This document shows positions 7,918-10,205 of a stretch of 10,205 nt of DNA, one piece after another. A program made the position numbers and the translations under genes. The stretch lies in assembly GCA_002343775.1 (NCBI GenBank), contig DDSH01000011.1:1-10205 (forward strand), read 5' to 3'. Source of the stretch: Anaerolineales bacterium UBA2395. Lineage in GTDB: Bacteria; Chloroflexota; Anaerolineae; Anaerolineales; Villigracilaceae. The notes beneath the pieces are model-generated. The model did not search any database, was not told the origin of the DNA, and saw only the letters and a list, made by a program, of their open reading frames with translations. Position 1 is the first letter of the stretch. Every line of letters begins with the position of its first letter.

Positions 7918-7932
7918 GTTGACGAAAACTAT
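7915..7932. promoter_or_regulatory. Inverted repeat ATAGTT-N6-AACTAT, candidate operator
   Basis: Two perfect 6-base half-sites, 7915-7920 and 7927-7932, are separated by six bases, so the centres are about 12 bp apart, near one helical turn. The left half overlaps the candidate -10 of the regulator, a good place for autoregulation. Known SARP sites are usually direct repeats, so the binding protein may be different. Confidence 0.35.
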
Positions 7933-7953
7933 CTTTTTTGTGAAGCACAGAGA

Positions 7954-7982
7954 TTCACTCCATGTAACACGAGAATTATAGC
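7954..7982 (+). promoter_or_regulatory. Possible promoter of the small-protein cluster
   Basis: TTCACT (7954-7959) and TATAGC (7977-7982) are 17 bases apart, each matching four of six consensus bases. This would start transcription near 7990 with a leader of about 55 bases containing the 8015-8032 inverted repeat. The match is weak and could arise by chance. Confidence 0.3.
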
Positions 7983-8014
7983 ATTGCATGTCCCAAAAGG
8001 CTGACCGGAAATGT

Positions 8015-8032
8015 TTATTAACAAGTTAATAA
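8015..8032 (+). promoter_or_regulatory. Perfect inverted repeat next to the ribosome binding site
   Basis: TTATTAAC (8015-8022) and GTTAATAA (8025-8032) are exact reverse complements separated by AA. The right arm runs into the Shine-Dalgarno sequence AAGGAG at 8031-8036. It could be an operator for a dimeric repressor. An RNA hairpin is less likely, because a two-base loop forces opening of the inner pairs and the stem is AT-rich. Confidence 0.45.
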
Positions 8033-8036
8033 GGAG
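8031..8036 (+). promoter_or_regulatory. Shine-Dalgarno site AAGGAG
   Basis: AAGGAG lies 8 bases before ATG 8045, ideal spacing, and strongly supports that this short gene is really translated. Confidence 0.75.
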
Positions 8037-8044
8037 AAGACAAG

Positions 8045-8287
8045 ATGAATACCAACTTTAACCGTGACATCCAAGCCATCCATCATGCAACCCGCTACCT
8101 CTTGCGGACGATCACCCTGATCGTTTGCATCGTCCTGCTATTTGCAGCCGTTCAGGGAGTGACCGATTCGATTATTCGTATCGCGAGCGAACAACCGCAA
8201 GAAGTCGCCTGGCAGAGCAGCGGCACACCACTCGAAGTGGATGAGACCAGTTTATTCTTCCCTGCAAACGCAGAGGCGAATCCATAG
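8045..8287 (+). CDS. Small single-pass membrane protein, function unknown
   Basis: An 80-residue protein with a polar, basic N-terminus (residues 1-21), one hydrophobic segment at about 22-40 (TITLIVCIVLLFAAVQGVT) and a polar acidic tail of about 40 residues. Arginines before the segment and acidic residues after it suggest the N-terminus is inside and the tail outside the membrane. An uncleaved anchor fits better than a signal peptide, since no clear cleavage site follows. I do not recognise the family. It has a good ribosome binding site and is the first gene of a three-gene cluster divergent from the BTAD regulator. Its possible roles (membrane sensor, export helper, peptide) are guesses. 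Confidence 0.75.
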   Translation: MNTNFNRDIQAIHHATRYLLRTITLIVCIVLLFAAVQGVTDSIIRIASEQPQEVAWQSSGTPLEVDETSLFFPANAEANP

Positions 8288-8323
8288 ACCCGGTAATATG
8301 CTGATCATTTTTCCACCCTCGGA

Positions 8324-8563
8324 ATGCAAATGAACCCTTCCCTTAACCACCCATCCCCGCAAACTCATAACTCCGAACCCCAGCTGCGCCGATACCACTC
8401 ATTTCTGTTGCGCATTTGGCGTGAGGACGAGTCCACATCCTGGCGAATCCAGATCGAAAATCCGCACACCGAAGAAGTGATCGGATTTCCGTCTTTGTCA
8501 AAACTGAAGATTTTTCTGGATGAGCAATTCCCGGTAAAAGGAGGAGACGGCGCAGTTATTTAG
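8324..8563 (+). CDS. Small soluble protein, function unknown
   Basis: A 79-residue protein starting 36 bases after the previous stop. A polar, Pro/Asn-rich N-terminus (1-20) precedes a compact conserved-looking core at about 22-70: RRYHSFLLRIWRE, SWRIQIENPHTEE, GFPSLSKLKIFLDEQF. The beta-strand/beta-strand/helix pattern with conserved-looking Trp and Arg suggests a small folded domain. I recall similar W.R..le.p.t.e..gF..l..l short proteins of unknown function in Chloroflexota, but cannot verify this. No signal peptide or membrane segment is present. The start could also be ATG 8330; only a weak GGA precedes either. It probably shares a transcript with its neighbours. Confidence 0.68.
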   Translation: MQMNPSLNHPSPQTHNSEPQLRRYHSFLLRIWREDESTSWRIQIENPHTEEVIGFPSLSKLKIFLDEQFPVKGGDGAVI

Positions 8564-8606
8564 TGGATGATTTCGTTTCGTTTTTTTCGATAGACCAAAT
8601 CAATTT

Positions 8607-8612
8607 GAGGAG
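8607..8612 (+). promoter_or_regulatory. Shine-Dalgarno site GAGGAG
   Basis: GAGGAG lies 7 bases before ATG 8620, and this decides the start of the beta-helix gene. A run of seven T at 8580-8587 lies just upstream but has no hairpin before it, so it is not called a terminator. Confidence 0.75.
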
Positions 8613-8619
8613 ATTTTTT

Positions 8620-10205
8620 ATGTTACAGAATGCGTTTCGCAAGCTCGGTATATTCCTGTTTGTTCTGGTTTTGGCTTTCAGCGCAACCGGCGCCCACCCT
8701 ACCCCGGTGCGAGCAGCTGGAGTCATTTATGTTGACACAAACGCTTCAGGCGCGAATAACGGCAGCAGTTGGGATGATGCCTACCTCACCCTTCAGGATG
8801 CTCTTGCAGCCGCCGCGAGCGGCGACCAGATCTGGGTGGCTGCGGGCGTGTATTACCCCGATGCAGGCGTTGGACAAACGAATGACGACCGTATGTCTAC
8901 TTTCCAACTTATTGACGGCGTGGAGATCTATGGCGGGTTTGCAGGCACCGAGTCGCTGCTGAGCCAGCGGAATATTTCTGTCAATATCACCATCTTAAGC
9001 GGTGATATTGATCAAAACGACAACAATGCTGACGCTGATTTCACCGCGGAAACCACAGGAGATATTATCGGAAGCAACGCGTACCACGTTGTGCGCGGCG
9101 GCGATGCAACCGCTACTACCATCCTGGATGGTTTCACGATCACAGCCGGGAATGCGGATGGGACTACGTTCGACACACAAAATGGCGGCGGACTTTTTAA
9201 TTGGAATACCAATCCAACCGTGCAAAATGTGATCTTCAGTGGAAACAACGCAGAAGAAACAAACTTCGGGTACGGCGGTGGGGTCTACAATTACCTCATT
9301 ACAAACCCAGCTCAATTCACCAATGTCACTTTTACCGGTAACAATGCCTATGCAGGCGGCGGCATGGCAGGAGACTCGGATATAGTCATCACAGGCGCGA
9401 CTTTTATCAATAACACTGCCGCCAATACCGGCGGCGGGTTGGAGGTTTCATTCGGCAGCGGCAGGACGCTGACCGACGTTATCTTCACCAACAACACAGC
9501 AGTTGGGGGCGGCGCCATGAGTATCCAGTTTACCAGTCCGACATTGACGAATGTCACCTTTAGCAACAATACAGCCGATAGTGCCGGTGCGGTTCTTATC
9601 TCTCAAGGCAATCCGGAATTAATAAATGTTACCTTCGATAACAATACAGCAACCGATTTCTACGGCGGAGCTGTTCAACTCACCCAAAGCGCCCCTACCT
9701 TTCGAAATGTCACGTTCTCTAACAACAGTGCTACCATCAGCGGCGGCGGGCTCTTCAGTTCCACTTCCAGCGACCCGACTCTGGTAAATGTAACGTTTAC
9801 AAACAATAGCGCTGTAAACCAAGGTGGTGGAATGTACACCGGCGGAGGTGGCGATGCTACCCTGACAAACGTGACCTTCAGCAACAATAGTGCTAACCTT
9901 AATGGTGGCGGTTTGTACGCACTGAATGGATTGATCACCCTCCAAAATACCATCATTGCTAATAGCACAAATGGCGGAGATTGCTATGTCGAAATCGCTA
10001 CGATTGATGGCGCCGGGCATAACTTGATCGAATCCACTGGAACGGGTGCCTGCAATTTGGTCAATGGTGTGAATGGCAACATCATCGGCTCAGACCCGAA
10101 CTTGGGCTCGCTCACCGGTTCCCCAGCCTACTTCCCGCTGAATGCTGGTTCCCCTGCCATTAACGCGGGCAGCAATGCCATCTGCGCAGCAACTCCCGTC
10201 AATAA
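8620..10205 (+). CDS. Secreted parallel beta-helix protein, choice-of-anchor Q type (3' end outside window)
   Basis: The frame stays open from ATG 8620 to the window edge, giving at least 528 residues. Residues 1-33 are a signal peptide (basic FRK, hydrophobic IFLFVLVLAF, likely cleavage after VRA). Residues 36-85 carry the entry motif YVDTNASGANNGSSW..AY..LQ.AL and IWVAAGVYYPD, typical of secreted beta-helix proteins. Residues 203-450 hold about ten coils of the form NVTF.NNTA...GGG, stacking asparagines and glycines. The end shows the closing motif DCY...GTGAC..., SPAINAGSNAIC, after which DQRG and IGAYE would be expected. The ligand or enzymatic role is unknown; the fold occurs in carbohydrate-active enzymes and adhesins, but no catalytic residues can be assigned. 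An SLH or other anchor may follow beyond the window. Gene order suggests co-transcription with the two small genes upstream. Confidence 0.9.
   Translation, partial: MLQNAFRKLGIFLFVLVLAFSATGAHPTPVRAAGVIYVDTNASGANNGSSWDDAYLTLQDALAAAASGDQIWVAAGVYYPDAGVGQTNDDRMSTFQLIDGVEIYGGFAGTESLLSQRNISVNITILSGDIDQNDNNADADFTAETTGDIIGSNAYHVVRGGDATATTILDGFTITAGNADGTTFDTQNGGGLFNWNTNPTVQNVIFSGNNAEETNFGYGGGVYNYLITNPAQFTNVTFTGNNAYAGGGMAGDSDIVITGATFINNTAANTGGGLEVSFGSGRTLTDVIFTNNTAVGGGAMSIQFTSPTLTNVTFSNNTADSAGAVLISQGNPELINVTFDNNTATDFYGGAVQLTQSAPTFRNVTFSNNSATISGGGLFSSTSSDPTLVNVTFTNNSAVNQGGGMYTGGGGDATLTNVTFSNNSANLNGGGLYALNGLITLQNTIIANSTNGGDCYVEIATIDGAGHNLIESTGTGACNLVNGVNGNIIGSDPNLGSLTGSPAYFPLNAGSPAINAGSNAICAATPVN
9226..9969 (+). 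repeat. About ten beta-helix coils (NVTF.NN.A...GGG)
   Basis: Degenerate in-frame repeats of 24-32 codons have recurrent cores AAYGT(C/G)AC(C/G)TT followed by AACAAT at roughly residues 203, 235, 259, 285, 311, 336, 363, 390, 417 and 443. The protein pattern is far better conserved than the DNA, as expected for structural rungs under selection. Confidence 0.82.

Noticed and set aside
8630..8962. 110-codon + strand frame starting at 8630
   Set aside because: It is an out-of-frame shadow of the beta-helix gene, whose own frame (ATG 8620) has the ribosome binding site, signal peptide and family motifs.
9226..9969. Regular repeats considered as a CRISPR or satellite array
   Set aside because: Repeats are in frame, degenerate in DNA and conserved as protein rungs, with no constant repeat/unique spacer pattern.
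9619..10020. 133-codon minus-strand frame within the beta-helix gene
   Set aside because: The regular rungs on the + strand produce stop-free antisense frames; the product has no recognisable fold pattern.

Overview
The window looks like chromosomal DNA from a bacterium of the phylum Chloroflexota, probably class Anaerolineae. This is inferred from the gene families and not from a marker gene. It combines large secreted proteins built from beta-propeller, beta-helix ('choice-of-anchor Q') and cysteine-containing S-layer-homology (SLH) modules with a very large BTAD/NB-ARC/TPR (SARP-type) regulator. Shine-Dalgarno sites are clear and there is no sign of introns, RNA genes, CRISPR, transposase or integrase.

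Left part (1-4544, + strand): two tandem genes for surface proteins. The first is only the 3' end of a gene that starts before the window (2-457), coding the end of one SLH repeat and two complete ones, followed by a hairpin terminator. The second (588-4484) is complete: signal peptide, seven 65-residue propeller repeats, a parallel beta-helix, an Ig-like domain and three SLH repeats. It ends at a perfect 42-bp palindromic terminator. The last 456 bases of the two genes are about 89% identical with no gaps, and base composition changes sharply inside the second gene where the anchoring cassette begins. This points to a mosaic gene in which a shared C-terminal anchor has been joined to, or exchanged between, different passenger domains.

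Middle (4545-4834): about 290 bases without a credible gene. It holds a 10-bp palindrome and an imperfect hairpin, neither with a provable role.

Right part (4835-10205): a 1015-residue regulator on the minus strand, transcribed divergently from a compact + strand cluster. The cluster is an 80-residue single-pass membrane protein, a 79-residue soluble protein, and a secreted beta-helix protein that runs off the window end (at least 528 residues). The 162-base divergent intergenic region contains two perfect inverted repeats, one overlapping the likely -10 of the regulator and the other abutting the ribosome binding site of the first small gene. A reasonable working model (inference) is that the ATP-dependent regulator controls this cluster and perhaps itself, setting production of a cell-surface beta-helix protein with two small accessory proteins of unknown function.
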